DNA of 64,000 nt from JANQEU01 sp965228045 (GTDB lineage Bacteria > Bacteroidota > Bacteroidia > Cytophagales > Cyclobacteriaceae). Below the pieces are notes generated by a model. It did not search any database, was not told where the DNA came from, and saw only the letters and a list, made by a program, of their open reading frames with translations. Location: positions 3,162,001 through 3,226,000 of the forward strand of contig OZ245789.1 in assembly GCA_965228045.1 (NCBI GenBank). The letters run 5' to 3'. Shown in pieces: positions 27,215 through 36,853 of this stretch. How positions within the stretch are numbered: the first letter of the stretch is position 1; every line of letters begins with the position of its first letter. Made by a program: the position numbers and the translations under genes.

Positions 27215-27787
27215 ATGGAAAACTATTTTGATGAGGAGACTTTCGAAAAGGTAAAAGCAAGTGAAAGACCGCCGGAGAAAGGAAAATATGAGGAATGTAT
27301 TTTTAAAGATTGTGACCTTTCGGAAGCTGATCTGTCAGAATCGAAGTTCATAGACTGTGAGTTCGTTGGATGTGACCTGAGCAATAGCAAGTTGATGGGC
27401 ACATCGTTTGTCGATTGCCAGTTTAAAAATTGTAAGGTTCTGGGCATCCATTTCGAACTGTGCAATCCAATTGCATTCGCCATAAACTTCTCAGAGTCTC
27501 AGCTGGATCATTGTTCGTTCTACCAACTAAAATTGAACAATTCAACCATCCATAATTGTCAATTGAAAGGTGTGGATTTCACCGAAGCAGATCTTTCCGG
27601 AGCTTCCATCACCGAATGTGACCTTACCGATGCTGCTTTCGAGCGCACAAATCTTCAGAAATCGGATTTTACCGGTTCCGAGAACTTTCACCTCGATCCT
27701 GAGAATAATCAACTCAAAGGAGCCCGGTTTTCATATCCGGGAGTCCTTGGACTTCTCAGCAAATTCGGAATCAAAATCCAGGGATAA
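27215..27787 (+). CDS. Qnr-like pentapeptide-repeat protein
   Basis: This is a 190-residue protein from the ATG at 27215, 5 nt after the methyltransferase stop. Almost the whole length is pentapeptide repeats of the A(D/N)LXX/C-x-F type, e.g. CDLSEADLSESKFIDCEF and VDFTEADLSGASITECDL, which fold as a right-handed quadrilateral beta-helix. The cysteine-rich spacing, the non-repeat break near residues 85-95 (NPIAFAINF) and the ending LLSKFGIKIQG match the Qnr quinolone-resistance proteins, which end LLxxLGIxVIG. Qnr proteins mimic DNA and protect gyrase. Protection here is inferred, not shown. It is slightly shorter than Qnr (about 215). Confidence 0.8.
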   Translation: MENYFDEETFEKVKASERPPEKGKYEECIFKDCDLSEADLSESKFIDCEFVGCDLSNSKLMGTSFVDCQFKNCKVLGIHFELCNPIAFAINFSESQLDHCSFYQLKLNNSTIHNCQLKGVDFTEADLSGASITECDLTDAAFERTNLQKSDFTGSENFHLDPENNQLKGARFSYPGVLGLLSKFGIKIQG

Positions 27788-27791
27788 TCAA

Positions 27792-30671
27792 TTATTCTTT
27801 CTCTATCATCGGAATCAGTCTCACAGGACCAATCAAACCAGAAGGTTTTGGTGTCCAGTCGGAAGCATCAAACAAGCCATCCTTGCGATTTTCCGCCAGT
27901 CGGGCAGGAAAGTTGACGTTGTAGAATTTCTTCCATAAAACGCCATCTTTGTCGAGTTTGGCGATCCGATTGGCCATAAGATTTGAAACCCTGACTTCCA
28001 GTGTATTGGAAGCTCCCAACAGATTGGACTTAACCTTCAACCGAAACTCCGGACCTATCAGCGTACCCAGGATCTGTCCATTCAATATAACTTCAGCGCT
28101 TTCCTTCACTTCTCCCAGGTCAAGCGCATAATATTCAGTGGATTTATTTTCGTTTAGCTCAAAAGTAGTTGAGTAAGAAATAGTACCAGAGAATGACTCC
28201 ATTTCCTTCGAAATCTCTGTCCAGGACGTCTGAGATTCTAATTCATATGACCTAGAAAACTCAGGGCCACCGGAAACAAAGTTTAATTTCCATTGCGCTA
28301 ATATGTCCTGGCCCCTTCCTGATTCTTCCAGATATTGAATTTGCGGTCCTGCAAATTTGGAATCACCCACCAGTAAAACAGCTGAGCCTCGCGCTGGTAA
28401 TTGCAGAGACACCTCAGTTCCCAGATCGCCCGATCTGCTTCTGGCTAGCCCGGATTCTCCCGTCATTGGATCGTAGTAAACAACAGATTTCCCTTTGGAA
28501 GATAGATTGATGTAGTCATTGAAGGATTTCTCCTTAACATTCTTAATAAAGTAGATCGTACCAATGTCTATTTGCCTTTTTACAAACCTGAGGCCTGAAT
28601 CTACCATGGTCTCCCGGGTCAAATCCTCAATCTTGGGCAATTCCGTAGTATCAATCCGAGCTACATTCTCAAAAGATTGCAATTCTCCTATTGCCCCACG
28701 GAATGCACTTCTCCGGTTTTCCAGGTCATAAAACCCGGGAGGCTCAGTCGGGTAATCACCCAGGAAGAAAATGCTGCTGCCGGATCTCCCCAGAGAGACA
28801 AGCTTCTCCAAAGTCCGGATGGGCATGTATTTCGAGTCCGGAACCACAATGGCTTCATAGTTCAAATCTCCTATCGTCAAGTTACCTCCCACTTCGGAGA
28901 CGGACTCCAATAGATTGTCGGAAATGAAGTCATAGGAATACCCATTTTCGTCCATCCAATTCCCAATTTTCCAGGCGCTGGATGCCTGAAATGCTCCTCT
29001 TCCAAGGTGAAAGTGCATAAGGCTGGTTTCGGATTCATCAGCATAGAGGTCATACATTGGCAAATAAAGCAGCAGATCATTGGCGGGCTTACCGGTTTGG
29101 AGAAATGACTGAACTCGTGTAGCGTATTCGTTGACAGCATCGAAATCGTTCCATAACGGGTTCCGGTCATTTGCGTGAATCGCTGCACAAAACAACCTCC
29201 CGGGCCACTCATCATCGGGGCTGTAGGCTGTGCCATGATAAAAGACATGATTGATTCCGCCAAGGAAATACTGGTCCAGGTTGTCCCTTATGTCAGAAAG
29301 ATCGGACAGAAAATGCTCATCAAGCCATGTGGCGGACTCGGATGAAGCGAGTTTCTTACCGGAAACGTGTGCGGCAGAGGAAGCAAGCTTTATAGAAACC
29401 ATATCATTGCCCTCCGTCTCGGGAATATCACTTGCTGCATATAGGTCAAGAATGTTGGCTGGCGAACCGTGAGCCTGGTTACGTATAATGGCATCATTGG
29501 TCGTTGCCCAACTTTTCCACCCAAGTGTAAACTTCTCCAGAAGCAATTCACCAATGGTTTCCCGATAATCAGAAAGGACTCGTTCATGATCTTCTCCATC
29601 AACGATCAGCAATGCCGGAAGCTGATCTCGCAGATCGTAGCCTCGTCTTTTTTCGAACTCATTAAGCAATTCCGGCGTCCAGTCCGCCGAACCATCGGCA
29701 TCGTCCACTTCATACGAATCGTTAAAAAAAGCCCTTAAAGAATTGATGTTTTTGTCCCGGAATACTGTGTCAAATTTTGATAAATAAGTATTGATGGCCT
29801 CGGCGGAAAAGTGATCCAGGGTATTTCCCTCTCCTCCCGGTGCCGCCCGCTCCACCATTTTGCCATGCATGCCCTCGAAAAGCGCAATAAGGGTCCAGTC
29901 TCCGGCCGGAGCCGTCCAGTCGAGTTTACCCCCGGAAACAAATTCAATCAACTCCTGGCGATCTCCATTTTCTGAGAATGCCATTAAAGTCACAAGTGGG
30001 AGGCTTTGTTCAAACCTGACCTGATCCAGAGCCATACCTTGTAAATTCTCATTTGAGGCTATCGGATTCCGGATATCTGAGATTTTCAGTGTCTCCACTT
30101 TATCTCTGAATTCCGGGTTGGCGTGCGAACCAGTAATGGGTTCTCCATCCACTTTATAAAGACCATAAAGCTGATACACCATATTGGTCACAGACCTCAG
30201 GAGCGGTGGCTGGATGTAAGTCACTGGTTCTGACAACTGTTCACCACTTGTAAGTCTGAATAACTTATACTCATAGGTCTTCGGTGCATCCTTTTGCTCA
30301 ATCCATGGACCTCCAAAAGGCCAGCCCGTACCCGTGGCCATGTCCACACCAAGTCCAAGTCTATCGGCTTCATTTAAAGTATGGATCAGAAGTTCAACCC
30401 ACTTGTCGGACAAATAGTCTATGAACTCGACCTCCTCTCCTATCACCCCATAAATCGGCGTAATCTCCACACCACCCAACCCAACTTCTTTGAATGATTC
30501 CAGTTCTGATGTGATGCCTTCCATGGTCACGGCACTTCCATGCCACCACCATCGCGTCCAGGGTCTCGTTTCATAAGTGGCTTCCGGCCAGTCAGGAATT
30601 TTTGGTTGCTCACCGCATCCGGTTATCAATCCGATGACAAAAAGAACCAGGGCTTTTATTTGGTTGGTCAT
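27792..30671 (-). CDS. Secreted lipoprotein glycoside hydrolase, GH106/alpha-L-rhamnosidase-related
   Basis: This is a 959-residue protein. The lipobox (LFVIGLITGC, Cys19) marks an exported lipoprotein. The mature start RPWTRWWWHGSAVTMEGITS and the GLGGVEITPIYG segment are hallmarks of large glycosyl hydrolases related to alpha-L-rhamnosidase (GH106-like). They are followed by a barrel region and a C-terminal galactose-binding-like beta domain (about 850-945; DLGEVKESAEVILNGQILG). It would remove terminal deoxy sugars from plant or algal polysaccharides. It is convergent with the pentapeptide gene (4 nt) and divergent from the flavin reductase. Exact linkage specificity cannot be read. Confidence 0.8.
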   Translation of the reverse strand: MTNQIKALVLFVIGLITGCGEQPKIPDWPEATYETRPWTRWWWHGSAVTMEGITSELESFKEVGLGGVEITPIYGVIGEEVEFIDYLSDKWVELLIHTLNEADRLGLGVDMATGTGWPFGGPWIEQKDAPKTYEYKLFRLTSGEQLSEPVTYIQPPLLRSVTNMVYQLYGLYKVDGEPITGSHANPEFRDKVETLKISDIRNPIASNENLQGMALDQVRFEQSLPLVTLMAFSENGDRQELIEFVSGGKLDWTAPAGDWTLIALFEGMHGKMVERAAPGGEGNTLDHFSAEAINTYLSKFDTVFRDKNINSLRAFFNDSYEVDDADGSADWTPELLNEFEKRRGYDLRDQLPALLIVDGEDHERVLSDYRETIGELLLEKFTLGWKSWATTNDAIIRNQAHGSPANILDLYAASDIPETEGNDMVSIKLASSAAHVSGKKLASSESATWLDEHFLSDLSDIRDNLDQYFLGGINHVFYHGTAYSPDDEWPGRLFCAAIHANDRNPLWNDFDAVNEYATRVQSFLQTGKPANDLLLYLPMYDLYADESETSLMHFHLGRGAFQASSAWKIGNWMDENGYSYDFISDNLLESVSEVGGNLTIGDLNYEAIVVPDSKYMPIRTLEKLVSLGRSGSSIFFLGDYPTEPPGFYDLENRRSAFRGAIGELQSFENVARIDTTELPKIEDLTRETMVDSGLRFVKRQIDIGTIYFIKNVKEKSFNDYINLSSKGKSVVYYDPMTGESGLARSRSGDLGTEVSLQLPARGSAVLLVGDSKFAGPQIQYLEESGRGQDILAQWKLNFVSGGPEFSRSYELESQTSWTEISKEMESFSGTISYSTTFELNENKSTEYYALDLGEVKESAEVILNGQILGTLIGPEFRLKVKSNLLGASNTLEVRVSNLMANRIAKLDKDGVLWKKFYNVNFPARLAENRKDGLFDASDWTPKPSGLIGPVRLIPMIEKE

Positions 30672-30765
30672 GTCACCAATTTAAGTAATCAATGAATTAG
30701 AGCGGCAAAAGTCCGTCAATAAACCATTTTCACCTGAATGGGGTTGTTGAGAGAAAATTATCAGA

Positions 30766-31329
30766 ATGAACATAACCGTCATATCAGGAAGTACCAGAGC
30801 AGGAAGGGTGAGTCACCGGATAGCCCTTGCGTTGGAAAACGCCCTAAAGTCGTCCGGAGATGATGTACACGTGCTTGATCTCAATGAAATGGATCTCCCG
30901 GTGTTCGAAGAGCGATATGATGCCCTGATTGAAAAACCTGCTGCCTGGACGGAGGTAATGGAAACACTGGTTGCCTCAGACGGACTTATTTTCGTCACTC
31001 CTGAGTACAATGGTTCGTTGACACCAGCACTTAAAAACTTCATTGATATCTTCTCCAAACGCGGCTTTAAGGGTAAGCCAATCGGAGTGGCAACCGGCAC
31101 TTCGGGACCTATGGGAGGCATCAGAGCTGCCTATCAGTTACAACAAATCATCCTGGCTTTATTCGCATATCCAATGCCCCATATGCTCACAGTCGGGCTT
31201 ATGGAAGCAATGATCGACGAAAATGGCAATTCCCAAAATCCTGAATTTGACAAGAAACTGAATCTTTTTACGAGTCAATACCAGGACTTTGCCGGAAAGA
31301 TCAGTGGAAAGAAAACGGCTTTAGTATAA
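30766..31329 (+). CDS. NADPH-dependent FMN reductase-family flavoprotein
   Basis: This is a 187-residue flavodoxin-fold protein. The FMN phosphate loop SGSTRAGRVSHRIALAL (residues about 6-22) and the isoalloxazine-binding segment FVTPEYNGSLTPALKNFID (about 78-96) identify the NADPH-dependent FMN reductase / azoreductase-like family. GTSGPMGGIRAAYQLQQI is the third flavin loop. It reduces FMN, quinones or chromate with NAD(P)H in the cytoplasm. It sits between two glycosidase genes on the opposite strand, with no evident functional link. Confidence 0.87.
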   Translation: MNITVISGSTRAGRVSHRIALALENALKSSGDDVHVLDLNEMDLPVFEERYDALIEKPAAWTEVMETLVASDGLIFVTPEYNGSLTPALKNFIDIFSKRGFKGKPIGVATGTSGPMGGIRAAYQLQQIILALFAYPMPHMLTVGLMEAMIDENGNSQNPEFDKKLNLFTSQYQDFAGKISGKKTALV

Positions 31330-31338
31330 GCGCCTGCA

Positions 31339-33462
31339 TCATGGCATTTTATTGATCCCTTCCACCTGAACTTCCCAATCTCCGGGAAACGTATTCTCTT
31401 TGGCCATCAAGGCGAGTGCCGTCAACAGGCCTCCATTGCCGGGAAGGTACAACCTCAAAGTTTCATTCTGATAATTGTGCCCATTTTTCAGATAAGTATT
31501 GGTTGTAACCGGCATAAGCAAAGCTTCAACAGCTTTTTCGGGTTTTCCCAATCTTGCTGCAGTCATTGTCAACATCGGAAAATCCCATCCCCAGGTATCC
31601 TCCCACTGCCAGTCCTGCCAAATCTTTTCAAATGTCCTTTCCATAACACTGAATTCCACGTCGTCTCCCGGAAGCATACCATAAATCCCAAGGACCATGG
31701 GATGATCTGTCATAAGCTCAGCGTCCGAATAAGAATCGGCAGCAGTTTCCGCAGCGAGGTATAGTCCGTCTCTTTCAGGTAAAGGTGACAACTTTTCAAT
31801 GACCGCCTGCCATCCGGGATCTCTTTCCTGCCCGGCCCGCTCCATCCATTTTTGGGATGTCGCCAGACCCCACTTCCAGTATGCCAACTCAAAAACAGTG
31901 TTAATGGTACTATCCGGGTCAAACCTTTCCTGGGCGGCGATCAACCCCGGACCCAGGATGTATTCATCACGAGATCCATCATACCAGGCATAATTAGCCA
32001 TAAAATCCGCAGTTTCCTGAATTAGAGGTAGGTATTTGTCAACGAGCTCCCCGGAAGGTTCATTCTGGTAAAGTAATTCTGCAAAGTAGATGAGATGCGG
32101 CTGTTGCCAAATAAGATAAGAGCCGATGGAGGACACAGTCTCACCTCCTTCCGGATCGGTCATCTTTTGCCACCTTACCCCCTCAAACCCTTGCCTTTCT
32201 GCTATTTGCCTTGCAACGTCAAGACCTCGGAAATACCACGACATATGTTGCTCTAAAATCTCCGGTCTTCCCCAGAGTGCAAAGTGAACACCATGCCACC
32301 ATGCCATTTCCATATGCGGCTTTCCATACCAGGAATTATAAGTCAATCCGGTTTCCTGCGGAGGAGTTTTACCGCCACAGTTCACCCGGGTCAGGTACAT
32401 CGAAAGTATCATCCGACGTTCCAGTTCCTTGGCTCTTTTGTCTTTTGTAGCACCAAAATCCATCATTCCTCCGGATTTCCAGTATGAGTTCCAGTAAGAA
32501 GAAACCACGGACTGAATTGACTCAAAATCACCGGCAGACTCAGCTGAGTTTTCTGAAAACTCTATCATGAAACTCCACTTTCCGGCTGAAATGACTGGTG
32601 TCAGATGAAAACCATGTGCGGTTGAATCCAAAACAATTGATGAAGATGAAAAAATGCTCGTGTAGTATTTAAAATCGTCCAGAGTCCTTTCAACTGTCAA
32701 TACCTTGTCACCCTGGTCCATGGACAGCCTGGAGCTCTCCCTATTGTCGAATTTTGCAGCTTCGTCCAAAAACTGGTCGGTGGGATAAGGATATTTTAAT
32801 TGTAGCCCTACTCTGTTCTTCAGGAGTAACGGACTCTCTATGCTCACCGCAACCAGATCCCTTTCAGGATGCACCATGGTTACCACTACCACCTTTTCTC
32901 CCGCCACCTGATACTTACTTATGATTTTGCCATTCCATAAATCCAGTGTCTGATCTATCTCTCTGAAATCCTCAGGTTTTGCAGAAGTACCATCGGATTT
33001 AATGAACTCCAGACCGAGTGAAGCAAGGTGTATCCTGTGCGGATTCTGCCGGATGTAATTCGCTGCCTCCGCTTCCCGTGAACCGGGTGGCCACTGGACC
33101 GCGTATGGTACTTCACGCCCATGGGACCGTACCATTCTCAATGTCTCATTGATATCATAAGCCCGTTCCGGTGGAAAACTGTGCCATCCCCATTCCGATT
33201 GTGTACCCAGAGGAATCCCATTTTTGTAGACTTGAGGAAAAGACTGAAGCCCTGTGACATCCACAGTCATGGCAAATTTTCCATTTCCTACTGTGAGTGC
33301 GTTCAGGGAGTCAATGTTTCCGTTTGACACAAAATGCCTCCGAACGACCGTCTCCCTGTCAATACCATTCTCCATACATCCGGCAAATGCCAGACTCAAT
33401 AAAATGATATGACCCAAGCCAATTGGCCTTAGCCGGCGATGTCGTCCCGATGGTTCGCTCAT
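31339..33462 (-). CDS. Secreted lipoprotein with (alpha/alpha)6-barrel glycosidase-like domain
   Basis: This is a 707-residue protein from the ATG at 33462, which opens a positively charged signal and lipobox (LLSLAFAGC). Upstream in-frame starts are ignored. The N-terminal beta domain (about 30-300) carries NALTVGNGKFAMTVDVTG, as in GH65/GH95-type enzymes. The C-terminal helical half has repeated aromatic motifs (SWYGKPHMEMAWWHGVHFAL, YLIWQQPHLIYFAELLY, DTWGWDFPMLTMTAARLG) typical of six-hairpin glycosidases. Acidic candidates include the E of HMEMAWWH. The family was not pinned down. It lies on the same strand as the GH106-like gene, across the flavin reductase, so the two may serve one glycan. 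Confidence 0.72.
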   Translation of the reverse strand: MSEPSGRHRRLRPIGLGHIILLSLAFAGCMENGIDRETVVRRHFVSNGNIDSLNALTVGNGKFAMTVDVTGLQSFPQVYKNGIPLGTQSEWGWHSFPPERAYDINETLRMVRSHGREVPYAVQWPPGSREAEAANYIRQNPHRIHLASLGLEFIKSDGTSAKPEDFREIDQTLDLWNGKIISKYQVAGEKVVVVTMVHPERDLVAVSIESPLLLKNRVGLQLKYPYPTDQFLDEAAKFDNRESSRLSMDQGDKVLTVERTLDDFKYYTSIFSSSSIVLDSTAHGFHLTPVISAGKWSFMIEFSENSAESAGDFESIQSVVSSYWNSYWKSGGMMDFGATKDKRAKELERRMILSMYLTRVNCGGKTPPQETGLTYNSWYGKPHMEMAWWHGVHFALWGRPEILEQHMSWYFRGLDVARQIAERQGFEGVRWQKMTDPEGGETVSSIGSYLIWQQPHLIYFAELLYQNEPSGELVDKYLPLIQETADFMANYAWYDGSRDEYILGPGLIAAQERFDPDSTINTVFELAYWKWGLATSQKWMERAGQERDPGWQAVIEKLSPLPERDGLYLAAETAADSYSDAELMTDHPMVLGIYGMLPGDDVEFSVMERTFEKIWQDWQWEDTWGWDFPMLTMTAARLGKPEKAVEALLMPVTTNTYLKNGHNYQNETLRLYLPGNGGLLTALALMAKENTFPGDWEVQVEGINKMP

Positions 33463-33723
33463 TGGTTTAAGTCTAATGATAAATTCCCATTCATGCAGCA
33501 TTAACCCCGGTTCATGTACGCAGATTGTTGGGATAAACATCAATACTCTATGTTCACATCCAACTACAATCCGACGCTATGACAAATTTTCTAAAAGTGG
33601 TATGGGGCATATTGAAAAGACAATACATTTCAATTTTTGCACTGGAAACATATAGAAGTAAATCAAAAGCAGCTCCAGCTACGGTCAAATTGATTCACTA
33701 GGGTCCCAACAGCCTGGCAGAAC

Positions 33724-33750
33724 GAAAAAAAGCCCCAAAATCGGGGCTTC
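33724..33750 (-). terminator. Intrinsic terminator of the TonB-dependent receptor gene
   Basis: On the minus strand, a 7-bp stem (AAGCCCC paired with GGGGCTT) has a 6-nt loop and is followed by a T-rich run read from 33730 to 33725. It is 36 nt after the receptor stop codon. Confidence 0.8.
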
Positions 33751-33785
33751 TTTCACTGCTATGAAACTAACAAAACTCAAAGTCT

Positions 33786-36599
33786 TTAGTTGTAATCCAT
33801 ATTATTGCTGGATCCTTCTTTAAGGTCATTGTTGTCTACAGACCTGCGACGTCTTCTGTCCTGGTTTGCATTTAATCTTCCGATCCTGTAGGTGAAGTTG
33901 ATCTTGAAGTTGGTGTTGTACATCACATTCGTGTTGCTTTGATCTACGAAAGCCGAATTGATCTCGGATCTCATGATGAAGGTGTTGGTCACAAAGTTTT
34001 CCGCACCAAATCCGATACTTCCCTTATCATCCGCAAACGACCTGTTTAGGCTGAGACTATACACATAGAACCCGGTCTGATAACCTTGCAGTTGGACCCT
34101 TTTACCACGGAAGAAGCTAAAGAGCTGAAGTGCCCACTTTTCTGTCATCTGATAGCTACCAAAAACGCGGCCATTAATAACAAAGCCCTGATTGGAAGCG
34201 TTGTAAAGTGGGTCTCCCACATTGTTATTCAAAACCGCATAATAGCCGTCAATACCACCATTCAACATCACTTTCTCCCCAAACCTGAAATTTGTGAATA
34301 AGCTAAGGCCATATGCGTCTTCCTCCCCAATGTTCGCGTAAGAAGTATAAACAGTATCCTGTCCAAGAGACTCCCTGACTGCCTGAATCGATCCATTTGT
34401 ATTTCTCATGAATGCCGAGATATTGATGGAAGTACCGTTCTTGAATGTGCTGAATGACACTTCGTAGTTGTCGGTAAATTCCGGATCCAGGCTGGGATTA
34501 CCCTGTGTAATGTCAAGTGGATTGGATGCCTGGATGTTTGGATTCAGAAATTGCAGTGAAGGTCTGGCTATTCTTCGGTTATAAGCCGCCTTTACCGTCT
34601 TACCCATTCCTACACTTTTGGAAAGGTTCACGCTTGGCACAAACGTACCGTAGCTTGGAATATCCAGGTCCGTCTCATCCTGATAAAGTGCCTCGATCGT
34701 GGTATATTCGTAACGACCGCCAACTTTTGCGCTGTAGTCTTCCAGAAAATCAACAGTATATGACAGGTACCCAGCTGTTACATTTTGATTATAATCCAGT
34801 TGATTTGAGAAACGGGCATCAGATGCTTCGACATAAGCGCCATTGTCCGGTGCAAATAAGTAAGTGAAGTCACTGATGACGAATCTACTGATGTTTTTCG
34901 CTCCAAATTCTACAATATGATCCTCGCCGAAAGGCTCTATCCAGTCAGCCTGAATGGTAAATTCTTTGTTGTAGCTGTCGTTGATGTTCTTGAGCCTGCT
35001 GTCAACGGACTCAGTGTCCATATCCAGTGTTTTTGTGATAAAGTCATTGGTTCGATCATTCTGACTATAAAGTGTCAGTATGCTGAATTCTTTTCCTTTC
35101 TCTTCAAATGTCCGGATGAAGTTTAGATTGACATCAATGTTGTTGGACAAATTGGCTACGGTAACGTCCTGAAGGTTTTCATTGACCAAAGTCCCTCCCT
35201 GGAAGGTCTGTGACAGTCGATTGTTCTGATCTGTATTGAAGTTGAAAATTCCAAAATTGGCATTGGCCCCAATCCAGTTGTATTTATTGATCTCATAATC
35301 CCAACCCAGGTTATATCTACCGAATAGTCTTTCATTCTGCGTTTCGGCTTCCTGTGTGGTATAAGACAGTTCGTTACCGAACTCGTCAAAAAGTCTTTGC
35401 TCATTTTCAAACTCACCGGGTGTGTTATAACCGGATCTTCCAAAACCACCCAGGGTAAACCCTGTTCGGCCTTTTCTCAGACCTGCGTTTAACCCCAGGT
35501 TAGATCCCCTGAGGCCGGCACTGGTACGTAAGTTCAGATTGGCACCCTGCAGATTGTTCTTCTTGGTAATGATGTTGATGATACCACCGGTACCTTCCGC
35601 ATCGAACCTTGCCGAAGGAGATGTGATCACCTCAACGGACTTGATCTGATCGGCAGGGATCTGTTTCAAAGCATCCCCTATGCTGCTTGCGGAAATGGTC
35701 GAAGGACGGTTGTCAATCAGCACCTTAATGTTGCTACTACCTCTCAGTGAAACGTTTCCGTCAAGGTCCACGGATAGCAAAGGAACTCTTCTCAGCACGT
35801 CCACCGCATCTCCACCAGTTGTAGTTGCATCCTGCTCTGCATTGTAGACGATTCGATCAACTTTCTCTTCGATGAGCTCTCGCTGACCTTCCACAACCAC
35901 CTCATCAAGCTCAGTTGCTACGGAAGATAATTTCAGGTCATTAAACTCATAGGACTCACCCTTTCCTGTGATCTCAATGGTGTTTTGCTCGATTGGTTCG
36001 TAACCAATAAAAGAAACACTGATCTTATAGTGACCTGACGGAACAGATTTCAAAACAAAACTTCCCGATTCGTCAGCAATCGTGCCGTCTTTGGTTTCAC
36101 CCGCATCATTGATCAACGCGATCGTTGCAAAAGGAACCGGTTCGCCAGTGTCACCATCTTTTACAACCCCGGAAATCTTGCCATATCCTATCTCCTCTTT
36201 TTGGTTCTGACCAAAAGCAGCCCGGCTCCCTGCGGCCACACCATTACCTGCGTTTTCACCTGTAACCCTTGTAATGGTCATCTCGGACCTTGGGTTGCTG
36301 ATTTTAATTTCATCTTTTCCGAGTACTTCACCGCTGTTGGTAATGGTCCATTGCCCGAAAGAAGTCTCGAAGGAGAATTTGTTGCCATCAACTTTTCCAT
36401 TCTCGATCTCCGTAGATCCCATTGGGGAATTAACGGAACCCGTAAGCTCATTACCTTCTACTTTAAAGGTGTATTGAAGCTCCATTGGGCCGTTAGGACC
36501 CCCGGCAGTTTTACCCTTCCATGTTCCCGTAATGGGACTTTGAGCGTAAACCAGTAGAGTGAGTAATATTGTTATCGGTAGCAGTATTGCTTTTTTCAT
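33786..36599 (-). CDS. TonB-dependent outer-membrane receptor with N-terminal beta-domain extension
   Basis: This is a 937-residue protein from the ATG at 36599 with signal peptide MKKAILLPITILLTLLVYAQ. Residues about 22-120 form an unusual extra beta domain (ITGTWKGKTAGGPNGPMELQ ... WTITNSGEV). A carboxypeptidase-D-like domain follows (about 145-225; GVVKDGDTGEPVPFATIALI), then a plug with DVLRRVPLLSVDLDGNVSLR and SARFDAEGTGGIINIITK, and a barrel with OMP_b-brl-type strands to the end. It imports a large nutrient or is a surface binder powered by TonB. No SusD-like gene is adjacent, so it is not a classical PUL pair. It has its own terminator. Confidence 0.88.
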   Translation of the reverse strand: MKKAILLPITILLTLLVYAQSPITGTWKGKTAGGPNGPMELQYTFKVEGNELTGSVNSPMGSTEIENGKVDGNKFSFETSFGQWTITNSGEVLGKDEIKISNPRSEMTITRVTGENAGNGVAAGSRAAFGQNQKEEIGYGKISGVVKDGDTGEPVPFATIALINDAGETKDGTIADESGSFVLKSVPSGHYKISVSFIGYEPIEQNTIEITGKGESYEFNDLKLSSVATELDEVVVEGQRELIEEKVDRIVYNAEQDATTTGGDAVDVLRRVPLLSVDLDGNVSLRGSSNIKVLIDNRPSTISASSIGDALKQIPADQIKSVEVITSPSARFDAEGTGGIINIITKKNNLQGANLNLRTSAGLRGSNLGLNAGLRKGRTGFTLGGFGRSGYNTPGEFENEQRLFDEFGNELSYTTQEAETQNERLFGRYNLGWDYEINKYNWIGANANFGIFNFNTDQNNRLSQTFQGGTLVNENLQDVTVANLSNNIDVNLNFIRTFEEKGKEFSILTLYSQNDRTNDFITKTLDMDTESVDSRLKNINDSYNKEFTIQADWIEPFGEDHIVEFGAKNISRFVISDFTYLFAPDNGAYVEASDARFSNQLDYNQNVTAGYLSYTVDFLEDYSAKVGGRYEYTTIEALYQDETDLDIPSYGTFVPSVNLSKSVGMGKTVKAAYNRRIARPSLQFLNPNIQASNPLDITQGNPSLDPEFTDNYEVSFSTFKNGTSINISAFMRNTNGSIQAVRESLGQDTVYTSYANIGEEDAYGLSLFTNFRFGEKVMLNGGIDGYYAVLNNNVGDPLYNASNQGFVINGRVFGSYQMTEKWALQLFSFFRGKRVQLQGYQTGFYVYSLSLNRSFADDKGSIGFGAENFVTNTFIMRSEINSAFVDQSNTNVMYNTNFKINFTYRIGRLNANQDRRRRRSVDNNDLKEGSSNNMDYN

Positions 36600-36792
36600 G
36601 TCGTTTTTAATTGCAAGTGTTTTCATCCACTACAAATCACGGAAGTCTGCAATGAAAGGATTTGGACACTAGACCAGTACGCCAAATCCATCTGCAAAGA
36701 GCCTGTCTCAGTCGACAAAAGACCTCTGTACCCGATAAACTCTGTTTTAAAGACTATGAAAGGGTTTTCATCGATGAATTCTAGGATTTCGC

Positions 36793-36824
36793 CGATTTAC
36801 CCAATCAATAAATGACGTAAATCG
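36793..36824. promoter_or_regulatory. Inverted repeat upstream of the LytS-type kinase, possible operator
   Basis: CGATTTAC (36793-36800) and GTAAATCG (36817-36824) are perfect inverted 8-mers separated by 16 nt and end 29 nt before the ATG at 36854. A 12-bp palindrome TTCATCGATGAA lies at 36767-36778. The position suits an operator for the kinase/regulator operon or for the divergent receptor. Confidence 0.4.
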
Positions 36825-36853
36825 TAGGTTTACCTTACTAAATGCACCCTTAA

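Noticed and set aside
33786..36599. SusC-type polysaccharide utilisation locus
   Set aside because: No SusD-like lipoprotein is adjacent, and the receptor has the OMP_b-brl form and not the SusC signature.
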